NCBI GenBank assembly: GCA_002309885.1
Contig: DBYP01000006.1
Location: 1 to 36,726, forward strand
Length of the DNA: 36,726 nt
Direction: 5' to 3'
Origin: Verrucomicrobia bacterium UBA1183
Lineage (GTDB): Bacteria > Verrucomicrobiota > Verrucomicrobiia > Opitutales > UBA9783
This document shows, one piece after another, positions 1 through 8,441 of this stretch. The position numbers and the translations under genes were made by a program. The notes below the pieces were generated by a model. It did no database searches, was not told the origin of the DNA, and saw only the letters and a list, made by a program, of their open reading frames with translations. Within the stretch, counting starts at the first letter, position 1, and each line of letters starts with the position of its first letter.

Positions 1-102
1 TTTTCGGCGATGGAGTATTTTGCGAACCGAGAAAATTTACAAAATTTTTATGAGAAAATGACTTTGGGTGAATCTTTAAAAGCCGCGGGATTTTTCAAGT
101 AA
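1..102 (+). CDS. C-terminal fragment of an unidentified protein, cut by the window edge
   Basis: Frame 1 is open from the first base to a TAA at 100-102 and encodes 33 residues ending in KAAGFFK. The start lies outside the window. The composition is ordinary for a bacterial protein (aromatic and charged residues, no low complexity), and the next gene on this strand begins only after about 220 bases. No family can be recognised from so short a tail. It could also be a chance open frame, but an open edge frame followed by a non-coding spacer and a hairpin is what the end of a real gene looks like. Confidence 0.45.
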   Translation, partial: FSAMEYFANRENLQNFYEKMTLGESLKAAGFFK

Positions 103-320
103 ACCATTGGCTCAAATGCCTGAAATTTTCTGCTGAGATGTGGAGTTAATGCCATGCAAGCGTTGTTGGGCAAAGCGCGAGGGGAACTTTTTGAAAAAAC
201 TTTCCCTTGGCTCTGCTCTTGAATACCTCTTACCATTGCGCTTCAGTATTGAAATTGCATTTTCTCATTGATTTTGGTTGCCAACGGAAAGCGAACCGCT
301 CATGCTTTGGCGTGTAAATT
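103..320. other. Spacer upstream of leuS
   Basis: No convincing gene is seen. It holds one isolated hairpin of the dispersed repeat family (181-208). Short open frames cross it but show no family resemblance. No clear Shine-Dalgarno sequence precedes the leuS ATG, and no strong promoter was recognised. Confidence 0.4.
181..208 (+). repeat. Solo hairpin 1 of the dispersed hairpin repeat family
   Basis: The segment GGGGAACTTTTTGAAAAAAC followed by TTTCCCTT folds imperfectly on itself. It matches the first hairpin of the longer repeats at 12181 and 24110. The other three hairpins of the family are absent here, so this is a solo or eroded copy. It may act as a terminator for the upstream gene fragment. 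Confidence 0.5.
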
Positions 321-2894
321 ATGGCAAAAACAGCGGAATACAATTTCAAAACCATCGAAACCCATTGGCAAAATTATTGGGAAGAAGCGAAGACTTTTCA
401 TGCAGTAACGGATTCTAAAAGAGCAAAGTACTGGATTCTAGACATGTTCCCCTACCCTTCGGGTGCTGGTTTACATGTAGGTCATATCGAAGGCTATACG
501 GCTACCGACATTTTAGGTCGTTACAAAAAGGCGCAAGGATTTAACGTATTACATCCGATGGGTTGGGACGCGTTTGGATTACCCGCTGAACAGCATGCCA
601 TCGCCACAGGATTACATCCGGCAATCAATACCAAAAATAATGTCGATAACTTTCGCCGACAAATGAAGCGTGTTGGTTTAGGGATCGACTGGGAACGCGA
701 AATCAACACAACTGATCCAGAGTATTTCCGCTGGACACAATGGATTTTTTTGCAACTTTTTAAGCATGGGTTGGCTTATGTCGATCAAAAGCCGGTTTGG
801 TGGTGCCCTAAGCTAGGAACCGTTCTTGCTAATGAGGAAGTAATCGACGGTAAGTCGGAACGCGGTCATTATCCTGTAGAACGTAAAGCGCTAAGGCAAT
901 GGGTTTTGAAAATCACTGCCTACGGCGATAAATTACTAAAAGGATTGGAGCATTTGGATTGGCCGGATGCCACCAAGCGACAGCAAAAACTGTGGATTGG
1001 TCGTTCCGAGGGCGGGCTTGTAAAGTTCAATTTAGAGCAGGGACAGTCGCTGGAAGTCTTCACAACGCGCCCAGATACGTTATTGGGTGTATCCTTCATC
1101 GCGCTGGCTCCAGAACATCCGCTTTTAAAGTGCATTGTAACTGAAGATCAGCAAAAAGCTGTTTCTGATTACATAACCCAAGTGGCTTCCAAGAGTGATC
1201 TTGAACGTACCGATTTGGCCAAGGGTAAGAGTGGCGTATTCACAGGAAGTTATGCATTGCATCCGATAACGCAAGAACGCATTCCCATTTGGGTTGCCGA
1301 CTATGTTCTGATGTACCACGGAACCGGTGCTGTTATGGGTGTCCCTGCTCACGATAGTCGGGATTATGAATTCGCGCAAATGTATCACTTGCCGATAAAA
1401 CAGGTGATTGCTTCCAACGACGATAGTACACTACCCTTCTGCAAAACCGACGGTACGCTTGTCAATTCTCAAAAATTTACGGGACTGACCTGCGAGGCTG
1501 CCAACAAAGCAATTTTGACGGAATTGGAATCGTTGGGTTGCGGTAAGACCATGGTTCAATATAAGTTACACGACTGGCTTTTCTCGCGTCAACGTTATTG
1601 GGGAGAACCATTTCCGATTGTTTGGGTTAAGAAGTCGGATTATGCGAAGCTATTGGCTTGTAAAGATTCGCCCTTCAGAGAGTTTTTGCCCGAAGAAGCC
1701 ATTTCTTATAGCGAAGGCAACGAAACGTTTTGTGCCGTTCCTTTAACCTCTCAACACTTACCCTTGGAATTGCCCAAGGTTTCGTCTTATAAACCTGCCG
1801 AAGGTTCCACAACACCATTGCAGAACGCTGAAAAGACCTGGTTAAATGTTCGCCTAAACATTCACACCGGTGAACTGTGCCCAGAGGATGGAACGACCTC
1901 CGAAGGTTGGATTTCCGGCATGCGTGAAACGAATACGATGCCTCAATGGGCGGGTTCCTGCTGGTATTATCTGCGTTATCTTTCACCGCACTACAAGCAG
2001 AACTTCGTTGCCAAGGAAGATGTCGCATATTGGGGCACTCCGGACTTGTATGTCGGTGGGGCTGAACATGCCGTTTTACACCTCTTATACGCGCGTTTTT
2101 GGCACAATTTTCTGTTTGATCTGGGGCTATTGCCAACCAATGAACCCTTCCGTAAATTGTTCCATCCTGGCATTATTTTGGGACCCGATGGTAACAAGAT
2201 GTCCAAATCTTTAGGAAATGTCGTCAATCCGAACGAGGTTATGGATGAGTATGGAGCAGATTCACTCCGATTGTACGAAATGTTCCTGGGACCATTGGAA
2301 GCCTCCAAGCCTTGGAATTTGCAAAACGTAGAAGGCGTATTTCGGTTTTTGAAGAAAGTTTGGCGTGAGTATATCAATCTTGATGGCGAAATTTCCGCTA
2401 AAATTCAGGCCGGTTTCCACGACACACCTGCATTTGAACAACTATTGCACGAAACCATTTCAAAAGTCACGGAAGCCATCGAGAATTTGCGCTTTAATAC
2501 GGCAATTGCTCAATTGATGATTTTCATGAATGGATTCCAAAAAGAAGCGACCGTTTCTCTGGATTCCGCCAAAAAATTCCTGCAGTTGTTGGCGCCGTTT
2601 GCACCCCATATTGCAGAAGAATTATGGTCTCGTTTGGGTGAAAATGCATCCATTATTGAGGCAAGTTGGCCAAAGTTTGATCCCAACAAATGCGTACGTT
2701 CTGAGTTGAAAATTGTGGTACAGGTTAATGGAAAGGTTCGGGATGAGATTTATGTCAATGCCGATACCGAGAAAAATGCTATATTGGAAGCCGCTAAACA
2801 GGCACCTAAAGCCGCTCGTTATCTGCAATCAAGTACCATTGTTAAAGAAATTTACGTCCCAGGCAAACTCGTAAACTTTGTCGTAAAACCGTAA
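321..2894 (+). CDS. leuS: Leucyl-tRNA synthetase
   Basis: This enzyme charges tRNA-Leu with leucine in the cytoplasm, a class I aminoacyl-tRNA synthetase reaction. At 857 residues it is full length (the E. coli enzyme has 860). The HIGH-type motif HVGH is at residues 52-55, inside the typical FPYPSGAGLHVGH context. The KMSKS loop is intact at 626-630. Between them lie a large CP1 editing insertion and the LeuRS-type segment QWAGSCWYYLRY. The C-terminal anticodon-binding region ends with a VQVNGKVRDEI segment typical of the family. The ATG at 321 gives the usual N-terminus, although no good Shine-Dalgarno sequence is visible. lpxI follows after 13 bases on the same strand, so the two are probably co-transcribed. 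A tRNA-Leu gene is present at 11557-11643. Identification is secure. Confidence 0.98.
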   Translation: MAKTAEYNFKTIETHWQNYWEEAKTFHAVTDSKRAKYWILDMFPYPSGAGLHVGHIEGYTATDILGRYKKAQGFNVLHPMGWDAFGLPAEQHAIATGLHPAINTKNNVDNFRRQMKRVGLGIDWEREINTTDPEYFRWTQWIFLQLFKHGLAYVDQKPVWWCPKLGTVLANEEVIDGKSERGHYPVERKALRQWVLKITAYGDKLLKGLEHLDWPDATKRQQKLWIGRSEGGLVKFNLEQGQSLEVFTTRPDTLLGVSFIALAPEHPLLKCIVTEDQQKAVSDYITQVASKSDLERTDLAKGKSGVFTGSYALHPITQERIPIWVADYVLMYHGTGAVMGVPAHDSRDYEFAQMYHLPIKQVIASNDDSTLPFCKTDGTLVNSQKFTGLTCEAANKAILTELESLGCGKTMVQYKLHDWLFSRQRYWGEPFPIVWVKKSDYAKLLACKDSPFREFLPEEAISYSEGNETFCAVPLTSQHLPLELPKVSSYKPAEGSTTPLQNAEKTWLNVRLNIHTGELCPEDGTTSEGWISGMRETNTMPQWAGSCWYYLRYLSPHYKQNFVAKEDVAYWGTPDLYVGGAEHAVLHLLYARFWHNFLFDLGLLPTNEPFRKLFHPGIILGPDGNKMSKSLGNVVNPNEVMDEYGADSLRLYEMFLGPLEASKPWNLQNVEGVFRFLKKVWREYINLDGEISAKIQAGFHDTPAFEQLLHETISKVTEAIENLRFNTAIAQLMIFMNGFQKEATVSLDSAKKFLQLLAPFAPHIAEELWSRLGENASIIEASWPKFDPNKCVRSELKIVVQVNGKVRDEIYVNADTEKNAILEAAKQAPKAARYLQSSTIVKEIYVPGKLVNFVVKP

Positions 2895-2907
2895 TAAAAG
2901 GCAAAAA

Positions 2908-3738
2908 ATGTCGTACTTCCCTCCCGATTTCGATGCAACACAGCCGATAGCTTTGCTGGCAGGGAGAGGAAGGTACCCCTATTTAATTTGGCAGGAAATG
3001 CGACAAAAATGCCCGAACGCTTTCATCATCGCTTTCGAGCCCAATGAGCTGTTGGAACAAGCCGCAAATCCTGATCAAATTCATCCGAAATCCGTTGGTC
3101 AAGTGGGTGCTTGGTTAAAGATTTTGAAACAGAAACAGGCGCGTTATGTAATTCTCGCTGGGCAAATTCCTCCCAAGAAATTGTTTCATGGTCTAATTCC
3201 GGATTTAAAGGCTGTTTTATTGTTGGCAAAGCTAAAAGAAAAGAATGCGACCACCATCTTCGGAACGCTCATTAAGGAAATGGAAGCGTTGGATATAACG
3301 GTTTTGGATGCACGTTGCTTCATGGAAACGCATGTGGTATCTAAAGGGGATTTAACCTCTGTCCATGGACGAAAAATCAATTCCGAAGAACTTCAGTGGG
3401 CCATCAAAACCTGTCGTGGTATCGCCGATCTGGATATAGGGCAATCCTTGATTGTAAGCCAGGGAACGGTGATCGTTGCTGAGGCTTTCGATGGTACTGA
3501 CGCCATGATTGAACGCGCAGGAAGTATCTGCAACCGGCCTATGGGGTTGGTTAAATTAGCAAAAAACACTCAAGATTTTCGGTATGATGTGCCCACGTTT
3601 GGAATGCACACCCTGCAAGAGATGCACAAATCCGGTATCGTTTGGGCAGCCCTTGAAAGCGATTGCACCATCATTTTGGATAAACCGGAAGTGCTTAACG
3701 AAGCTAACCGATTAAAGATTCGTATCTTAGGGTTTTGA
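2908..3738 (+). CDS. lpxI: UDP-2,3-diacylglucosamine diphosphatase LpxI
   Basis: LpxI (the former DUF1009 family) hydrolyses UDP-2,3-diacylglucosamine to lipid X and UMP, a step of lipid A synthesis at the inner face of the inner membrane. It replaces LpxH in several Gram-negative lineages. The 276-residue length is normal. Family features visible are the N-terminal IALLAGRGRYPYLI, the central GDLTSVHGR, and the signature C-terminal run with VAEAFDGTDAMIERAG, LVKLAKNTQDFRYDVPTFG and a conserved HTLQEMHKSG. AAAGG lies just upstream of the ATG. It sits 13 bases behind leuS and probably shares its transcript. This gene is the main sign in the window that the organism makes lipid A and so has an LPS-type outer membrane. 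Confidence 0.95.
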   Translation: MSYFPPDFDATQPIALLAGRGRYPYLIWQEMRQKCPNAFIIAFEPNELLEQAANPDQIHPKSVGQVGAWLKILKQKQARYVILAGQIPPKKLFHGLIPDLKAVLLLAKLKEKNATTIFGTLIKEMEALDITVLDARCFMETHVVSKGDLTSVHGRKINSEELQWAIKTCRGIADLDIGQSLIVSQGTVIVAEAFDGTDAMIERAGSICNRPMGLVKLAKNTQDFRYDVPTFGMHTLQEMHKSGIVWAALESDCTIILDKPEVLNEANRLKIRILGF

Positions 3739-3821
3739 TATCAAAATTGTACTTCTTTATGTACAGCTATAGAGGCAAAATAATCGCCGCGAAAGTTAGT
3801 TCAACTTTCATTAAGACAACT

Positions 3822-4307
3822 TTAACGAACGCACTTTACTCGATCTATTAGTTGCTTACAAAAGATCTGTATTGTTGGTAAAATAGCTTTTATATCATTC
3901 CAGACAAGGTTCGCCTTTGTTTTTAGGGAATGAACTGTATTCAAAACCTTTTTTATAAAAGAATTTATTTCCCCTTTTAATTCCGAATTTTGATCTGCAA
4001 ATGGCTTAAGCAATGTTTTTAAATTTTCTTTAAATCCGTCCAAAGAACCTTTATCTTCTTTCAAAATCTCAGCTAACATATTGTTGTGCTCATTATTTGA
4101 AAGAAGGCGTTCTCCAAGTACATCTAATAAACGATGTGCAACATCACTTTTGTCCATAGAGGAACTATCTTCTGATACTTCTAAACACTCATTGCTTTCA
4201 TCAGCAAAATCCAAATCCTTAAAAATATCATTACAGAAAGCAACTTTTGCCAAAAGTATCCACAATGTTATACATAAGAACCGTTCCATACCTCCTAAAA
4301 AGCACAT
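3822..4307 (-). CDS. Small predicted exported protein of unknown function
   Basis: Up to 161 residues. The N-terminus looks like a Sec signal peptide: a positive region (MERF), a hydrophobic stretch CITLWILLAKVAF, then a polar acidic mature part rich in Ser, Asp and Glu. The rest is predicted helical and charged, with few aromatics. No enzyme motif is visible. The start is uncertain. ATG at 4307 adds MCFLGG, and the ATG at 4289 gives the cleaner signal peptide. A strong AGGAGG sits only one base before the 4289 ATG, too close for normal use of that codon. The gene runs against its neighbours and is bordered by AT-rich spacers. In a host-associated organism it may be a secreted factor, but that is inference. 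Confidence 0.55.
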   Translation of the reverse strand: MCFLGGMERFLCITLWILLAKVAFCNDIFKDLDFADESNECLEVSEDSSSMDKSDVAHRLLDVLGERLLSNNEHNNMLAEILKEDKGSLDGFKENLKTLLKPFADQNSELKGEINSFIKKVLNTVHSLKTKANLVWNDIKAILPTIQIFCKQLIDRVKCVR

Positions 4308-4426
4308 AGTATGCCAGCCAAAATTTCTTAAAAAATTTATAAATCGTTTAAGTTTTAAACCTCCTAAAATATTGACAAAATGTTACAAAGAGTATTGGGT
4401 GAAACTGAGTTATTTTTTCAAAACGT

Positions 4427-5257
4427 ATGAAGTTTTTTACAACAGAGGATAATTTTTTAGCCATCATAAGGAAACATTTGCCGAATGTGGTTCCGGATTC
4501 TTTGGAATTGGTAAAGACGGGTTGGACGAATTTTGTAATTTGCGCTTCAGATGGGCATACCGAATATTTTTTCCGTTTCCCTAGGAATCAATTCTTCGCC
4601 AAAATGATGCTGAAAGATCATGCCTTTTGTTCTTTTGCACGCGATAAGGTTCGATTTGAGTTTCCCGATTTGAAGATTTTTTATGACAACGATAGACCTT
4701 TCAGTATGCATCGGAAGATACAAGGCTGGAGTTTCGCAGAGCGCATAAAATTTCTTTCCCGTCAAGCCATTACCAATATCGCTTACGACATTGCGCAGTT
4801 TATTCGAGATTTGAATCAAATAGATCCCAAAACATTGCCTGTGATATGTCATATGCCGGTCTCGCAATTTTTAGATGAATTACCTTCGGTACAATTTACG
4901 GCCTACGATTTGAGTCAGCATGATTTCCTCAAACAGCTCGAGAGAGTTCCTCAAGTGGTGCACGGCGATCTGAATCCAGGAAATATTATTTTAGACGAAA
5001 ATGATCGTGTGTCTGGCATCATAGATTTTGCTTTCGCAGGAATATCCAACAGCTATGTAGATCTATCGCGCATTATCGGTCGTGCTTCAGATGCATTTGA
5101 AAAACCGATGATGGAGGCTTACAAAGAGCTTGTGGATCGTAATGTAAATGAGGATTCCATGAAAAAAGTAAATCAGATGTGGCGTTATGTGGATAGTCAC
5201 TACATTCTCTTCATGAAAGCCAAACATCCGGAAATTCAGCTTCCCGATGGATGTTAG
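4427..5257 (+). CDS. Aminoglycoside-phosphotransferase-fold small-molecule kinase
   Basis: A 276-residue APH/choline-kinase-type protein. The catalytic loop is HGDLNPGNI, with His179, Asp181 and Asn186. The metal-binding motif IIDFAFAG follows, with Asp200 in the role of the DFG aspartate. The N-terminal lobe contains a recognisable strand region (FFRFPRN) for ATP binding. Such enzymes phosphorylate hydroxyls on small molecules such as choline, sugars, homoserine or antibiotics. Nothing here fixes the substrate, so drug resistance should not be assumed. Its last 11 bases overlap the start of the following pseudouridine synthase, implying translational coupling. A choline-kinase role like LicA is one option but has no direct support. 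Confidence 0.85.
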   Translation: MKFFTTEDNFLAIIRKHLPNVVPDSLELVKTGWTNFVICASDGHTEYFFRFPRNQFFAKMMLKDHAFCSFARDKVRFEFPDLKIFYDNDRPFSMHRKIQGWSFAERIKFLSRQAITNIAYDIAQFIRDLNQIDPKTLPVICHMPVSQFLDELPSVQFTAYDLSQHDFLKQLERVPQVVHGDLNPGNIILDENDRVSGIIDFAFAGISNSYVDLSRIIGRASDAFEKPMMEAYKELVDRNVNEDSMKKVNQMWRYVDSHYILFMKAKHPEIQLPDGC

Positions 5258-6188
5258 TGAATCAATCGAAGTGGTGGTTGAGCCGCAGCAATCGGGTATG
5301 CGGATCGACAAATTTTTGACGGAAGCTCTTGAAAATCGTTGGAGCCGTTCATTTATTCAAAGATCTATCAAGCAAGGCGGGCTTAAAATCAATGGTGCTA
5401 ACGTCACTGCGTTAGATTATAAAGTAACTGCGAATGATATTTGCCTCTTGACACTTCAGGCACCAAAATCGTGCACTTTACAACCTACTAAGGGCACCTT
5501 GGATATTATTTACGAGGATGAAGATATTATCGTTTTGAATAAACCGGAAGGTCAGGTGGTTCACTTGGGCAATGGGGTTGAATCCGGAACGACGCTTGTG
5601 GAAGCTTTGCTGGGATATTGCCCATTGAGCTTGGCAGCAGGTGCTGAACGACCGGGCGTTGTCCATCGTTTGGATCAAGCAACTTCGGGAGTTATTCTGT
5701 TTGCTAAAACCGATGTCGCTTATTGGAGTTTAACGAAAATGTTTTCCGAAAGAAAGATCCATAAAACTTACCATGCGCTAGTTTGGAAAATCCCAACACG
5801 ATTATCGGGAACGATAGAAGCACCTATAGGACGTTCTGACCGCGATCGTACCGCAATGTGTGTAAGAATGGATGGACGTGAGGCTTGCACCCATTGGGAA
5901 TTGTTGAAGGCGTTTCCCCAAGCCAATAAAGCGCTTTTGGCATGCCATCCTATAACCGGTAGAACGCATCAAATCCGTGTTCATTTGAAGCATATAGGGC
6001 ATCCCATTGTCGGTGATCCGAAGTACGGAAGAATCCCGGATAAACGACTGTTTTTACATGCCTATCAAATTGAATTCGAACATCCCATAACGCATCAACA
6101 TTGCTTATTCAAAGCCCCTTGGCCAGAAAGTTTCTCTCAAGGCATTGCTTTGTTAGAAGGAAAATTAGAGAGTGATTTACAATTTTGA
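5247..6188 (+). CDS. rluD: RluA/RluD-family large-subunit rRNA pseudouridine synthase
   Basis: Isomerises specific uridines to pseudouridine, most likely in 23S rRNA. The 313 residues comprise an N-terminal S4 RNA-binding domain (MRIDKFLTEAL to about residue 65) and the RluA catalytic domain. The catalytic motif HRLDQATSG carries the nucleophilic Asp143. The family segments GRTHQIRVHLKHIGHPIVGD and LFLHAYQIEFEHP follow, as usual. The S4 domain points to RluD or RluC rather than RluA; the assignment to RluD is by overall layout and is not certain. The start overlaps the upstream kinase gene by 11 bases. The end meets a dispersed hairpin repeat that separates it from the convergent reductase gene. 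Confidence 0.9.
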   Translation: MDVSESIEVVVEPQQSGMRIDKFLTEALENRWSRSFIQRSIKQGGLKINGANVTALDYKVTANDICLLTLQAPKSCTLQPTKGTLDIIYEDEDIIVLNKPEGQVVHLGNGVESGTTLVEALLGYCPLSLAAGAERPGVVHRLDQATSGVILFAKTDVAYWSLTKMFSERKIHKTYHALVWKIPTRLSGTIEAPIGRSDRDRTAMCVRMDGREACTHWELLKAFPQANKALLACHPITGRTHQIRVHLKHIGHPIVGDPKYGRIPDKRLFLHAYQIEFEHPITHQHCLFKAPWPESFSQGIALLEGKLESDLQF

Positions 6189-6309
6189 GAAATTTTTTAT
6201 AAAAAATTCCTTAAACTTCCTTAAAGTTTTTGTCTTTTTGCAACACTGTTGCAAAAAATGAAAAAATTTTTGAGGGTTTAAGGGAAACTTTTTTCAAAAA
6301 GTTCCCTTA
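6186..6309 (-). repeat. Dispersed hairpin repeat, copy 2 (reverse orientation)
   Basis: Read on the minus strand it shows hairpin 1 (AAGGGAACTTTTTG and its complement) and hairpin 2 (TTTTTGCAACAGTGTTGCAAAAA type). Hairpin 4, with TTTTTTATAAAAAA at its tip, is also present. The GC-rich hairpin 3 is missing. It lies between two convergent genes, overlaps their last codons, and is well placed to terminate transcription in both directions. The stop codon of the reductase gene lies inside hairpin 1. Confidence 0.8.
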
Positions 6310-7310
6310 TTTTGTTGTTTCATCCAGGAGACCAACAATTCCATCCCTTCTTCGTTGGAGATTTGTGGGACGTAGTGCAGATCCATCTTTGCTGCCGAAA
6401 TATCAAAATAGTGGCTTTGCGATAATTCCTTGGCTACAAAACGCGTCATTGGTGGCTGACGTTTTATACACAACAATTTATATAAAAGCTCGAACAAAGC
6501 TCCGAAGCTGTAAGCAATACCGGTTGGCATTTTCAAATGCGGCTGTGGTGCTCCTAATTTTTTTAATAATTGTCTTAGCCAAGGCCACAATTGCACCGGA
6601 TCGCCTTGGGAAATAAAATAGACTTTACCTGCCACGCTGGATGAAGCATTTTGCAAAGCCTTCAATGCCAAAAGGTGCGCTTGAGCCACATTGGTAACGT
6701 AAGAAATATCGACCCAATTATCACCATTCCCAACCTGAAACAAACGCCGTTGCTGAGCGGCTTTCAGAATCGTTGGAATGAGGTGATTGTCGCCTGGTCC
6801 CCAGATAAGATGCGGTCGTAAAGCTACCGTCTTCAATCCTTTTTCGCCGTTGGCTCGCAATACCAATCTTTCTGCAACCATTTTAGTTTTGGCATAAGCG
6901 CACATCTTACGCGGGTTGCCATAGCCCACTTTCTCACTCACATTGACCAGCGATTGTCCATTAAAAACTACGCTAGGCGAGCTCGTATAAACGAGATAGC
7001 GGACGTTATGTTTCAAACACGCCTGAAGGACATTTTGCGTGCCTACAACGTTGATGCGATAATATTCGGAATAGGGACCCCAAACACCCGCTTTTGCAGC
7101 CACATGAAACACAGCGTCACAACCGGCCATCGCCTTTTCAACGGCTTCTGCATCCTGCAAATCACCATAAATAACGCTTACATGTTTCGAACGTAAATCC
7201 TCACACGGCTTCCGATTAAAAACCACAATATCCTCATATCCTGCTTTCTCCAGCGCCGAAACCAAATGCCGACCCAAGAAACCAGAACCACCTGTCACCA
7301 AAATTTTCAC
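6294..7310 (-). CDS. NAD(P)-dependent 3-beta-HSD/OleD-like reductase
   Basis: An extended short-chain dehydrogenase of about 338 residues. The Rossmann motif GGSGFLG is at residues 7-13. The catalytic pair is Tyr139 and Lys143 in YAKTK, with the preceding Ser in YTSSPSVVF. The segments FHVAAKAGVWGPY and LRPHLIWGPGD are characteristic of the OleD group (2-alkyl-3-oxoalkanoate reductases) and related 3-beta-hydroxysteroid dehydrogenases. The substrate is unknown; no other ole genes are visible here. The GTG at 7310 gives the normal family N-terminus MKILVTGG; the upstream extension starts only with TTG. The last residues KGTF and the TGA stop are encoded by the dispersed hairpin repeat, so the natural C-terminus may have been altered. 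Confidence 0.85.
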   Translation of the reverse strand: MKILVTGGSGFLGRHLVSALEKAGYEDIVVFNRKPCEDLRSKHVSVIYGDLQDAEAVEKAMAGCDAVFHVAAKAGVWGPYSEYYRINVVGTQNVLQACLKHNVRYLVYTSSPSVVFNGQSLVNVSEKVGYGNPRKMCAYAKTKMVAERLVLRANGEKGLKTVALRPHLIWGPGDNHLIPTILKAAQQRRLFQVGNGDNWVDISYVTNVAQAHLLALKALQNASSSVAGKVYFISQGDPVQLWPWLRQLLKKLGAPQPHLKMPTGIAYSFGALFELLYKLLCIKRQPPMTRFVAKELSQSHYFDISAAKMDLHYVPQISNEEGMELLVSWMKQQNKGTF

Positions 7311-7365
7311 GCGGTCATTTTCCAAACTTTTAGGGAACAAGTAAAGTTTTTTATGTAAAAGAGTG

Positions 7366-7412
7366 TAAGTTTAGCTTGGAAATGCAACTGCTAGAATAAA
7401 GAACTGAAAATA
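7366..7412 (+). mobile_element. Solo terminal fragment of the IS30-like element
   Basis: The stretch from GTAAGTTTAGCTTGGAAATG through AACTGCTAGAATAAAGAACTG resembles the left end of the IS30-like element at 11707-11753 over about 47 bases, with roughly three quarters of positions shared. No transposase remains next to it. It lies in the 170-base spacer between the reductase and transaldolase genes and marks an old insertion or excision. Confidence 0.45.
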
Positions 7413-7482
7413 CTGAAGTAACGGTACCCACAAATAGAATCCGTAGTACTTGACCAAACTTTTAGTGGCGGTCTAACTATCT

Positions 7483-8415
7483 TCAAAGCTTAGCGTCTTC
7501 TTTGATGCGTGCATAAAGGGCTTCACTGTCTTTTGCAAACAGGCGGATACCTTCGGCGAGCTTTTCAGTGGCCATAGCATCTTGATTCATTTGCCAACGG
7601 AAGGCCCTTTCTGAAATCTCTGGCGTACGTTCTACACGGTCAGGTGGTACCAATTGGCGCGTTACAGGGTCGGTTTTTTCTTGCAATTGTTGCAAAAATT
7701 TGGGCGCAATGGTCAAGCGATCACAGCCGACAAGCGCTAAAATTTCGTCTATATTGCGAAAACTGGCACCCATAATTTCGGTAGCATAACCCTGACTTTT
7801 GAGTAGATTGAAAATGTACGTTACCGAGATTACACCGGGATCTGTTTCGCCCTCGTGCCACAAATTGTGCACCTTGTACCAATCGTAAATTCTACCCACA
7901 AACGGCGATATGAGCGTTACGCCCGCTTGAGCACAAGCCAATGCCTGGATTGCATGAAATATCAGCGTACAATTGCAAGCAATCCCCTGCCCTTCCAAAA
8001 CTTTCGCCGCTTGAATACCTTCCCAGGTTGAAGCAATTTTTATCAAAATGCGCCGCTTATCTATACCCCGATGCTGTGCCCATGCCACAATTTGTTGAGC
8101 CGCTAAAACCGTCGCCTCGGTATCGAAAGAAAGATGCGCATCGACTTCTATAGAAACACGTCCGGGAATCATCTGCAAAATACGCTCAGCAAGAACAACC
8201 GAACAGGCGGCTGCGATTTGTTGAGGGTCCTTACCCTTTCCGCATAAATCCATCGCTTCTTGGATGAGTTCCGCCACGCTTTCTGATTGAAAGGCTTTTA
8301 AAACCAACGTAGGGTTAGTCGTAGCTTCTTCAGGAATCCATTGACGGATTTCATCCAAATTACCGGTATCCGCAACAACGTGCGTATATTGCATCAAACT
8401 GTTTAGGGTCGTCAT
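7483..8415 (-). CDS. tal: Transaldolase
   Basis: Transfers a dihydroxyacetone unit between sugar phosphates in the non-oxidative pentose phosphate pathway (sedoheptulose 7-phosphate plus glyceraldehyde 3-phosphate to erythrose 4-phosphate plus fructose 6-phosphate). The 310 residues match the TalB class. Visible hallmarks are Asp16 in VVADTG, the loop EEATTNPTL at about 29-37, and the Schiff-base Lys126 in ILIKIASTWEG. NCTLIF and SPFVGRIYDWYK are further family segments. A good AAGGAA ribosome site precedes the ATG. It is the last gene of the minus-strand run pfkB-type kinase, tmk, holB, tal, 26 bases after holB. Confidence 0.97.
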   Translation of the reverse strand: MTTLNSLMQYTHVVADTGNLDEIRQWIPEEATTNPTLVLKAFQSESVAELIQEAMDLCGKGKDPQQIAAACSVVLAERILQMIPGRVSIEVDAHLSFDTEATVLAAQQIVAWAQHRGIDKRRILIKIASTWEGIQAAKVLEGQGIACNCTLIFHAIQALACAQAGVTLISPFVGRIYDWYKVHNLWHEGETDPGVISVTYIFNLLKSQGYATEIMGASFRNIDEILALVGCDRLTIAPKFLQQLQEKTDPVTRQLVPPDRVERTPEISERAFRWQMNQDAMATEKLAEGIRLFAKDSEALYARIKEDAKL

Positions 8416-8441
8416 AAGAGTTTCCTTGCGTTAAAATTTTT

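Noticed and set aside
1675..2136. Long open frame opposite leuS
   Set aside because: It is fully inside leuS on the other strand, has no family features and is explained by codon structure of leuS.
4372..4400. TTGACA near 4372 as promoter for the APH-type kinase
   Set aside because: No acceptable -10 hexamer is found at the right distance (the sequence there reads TTGGGT).
4427..5257. Antibiotic resistance by the APH-fold kinase
   Set aside because: The fold is shared by many metabolic kinases; no resistance-specific features or mobile context support it.
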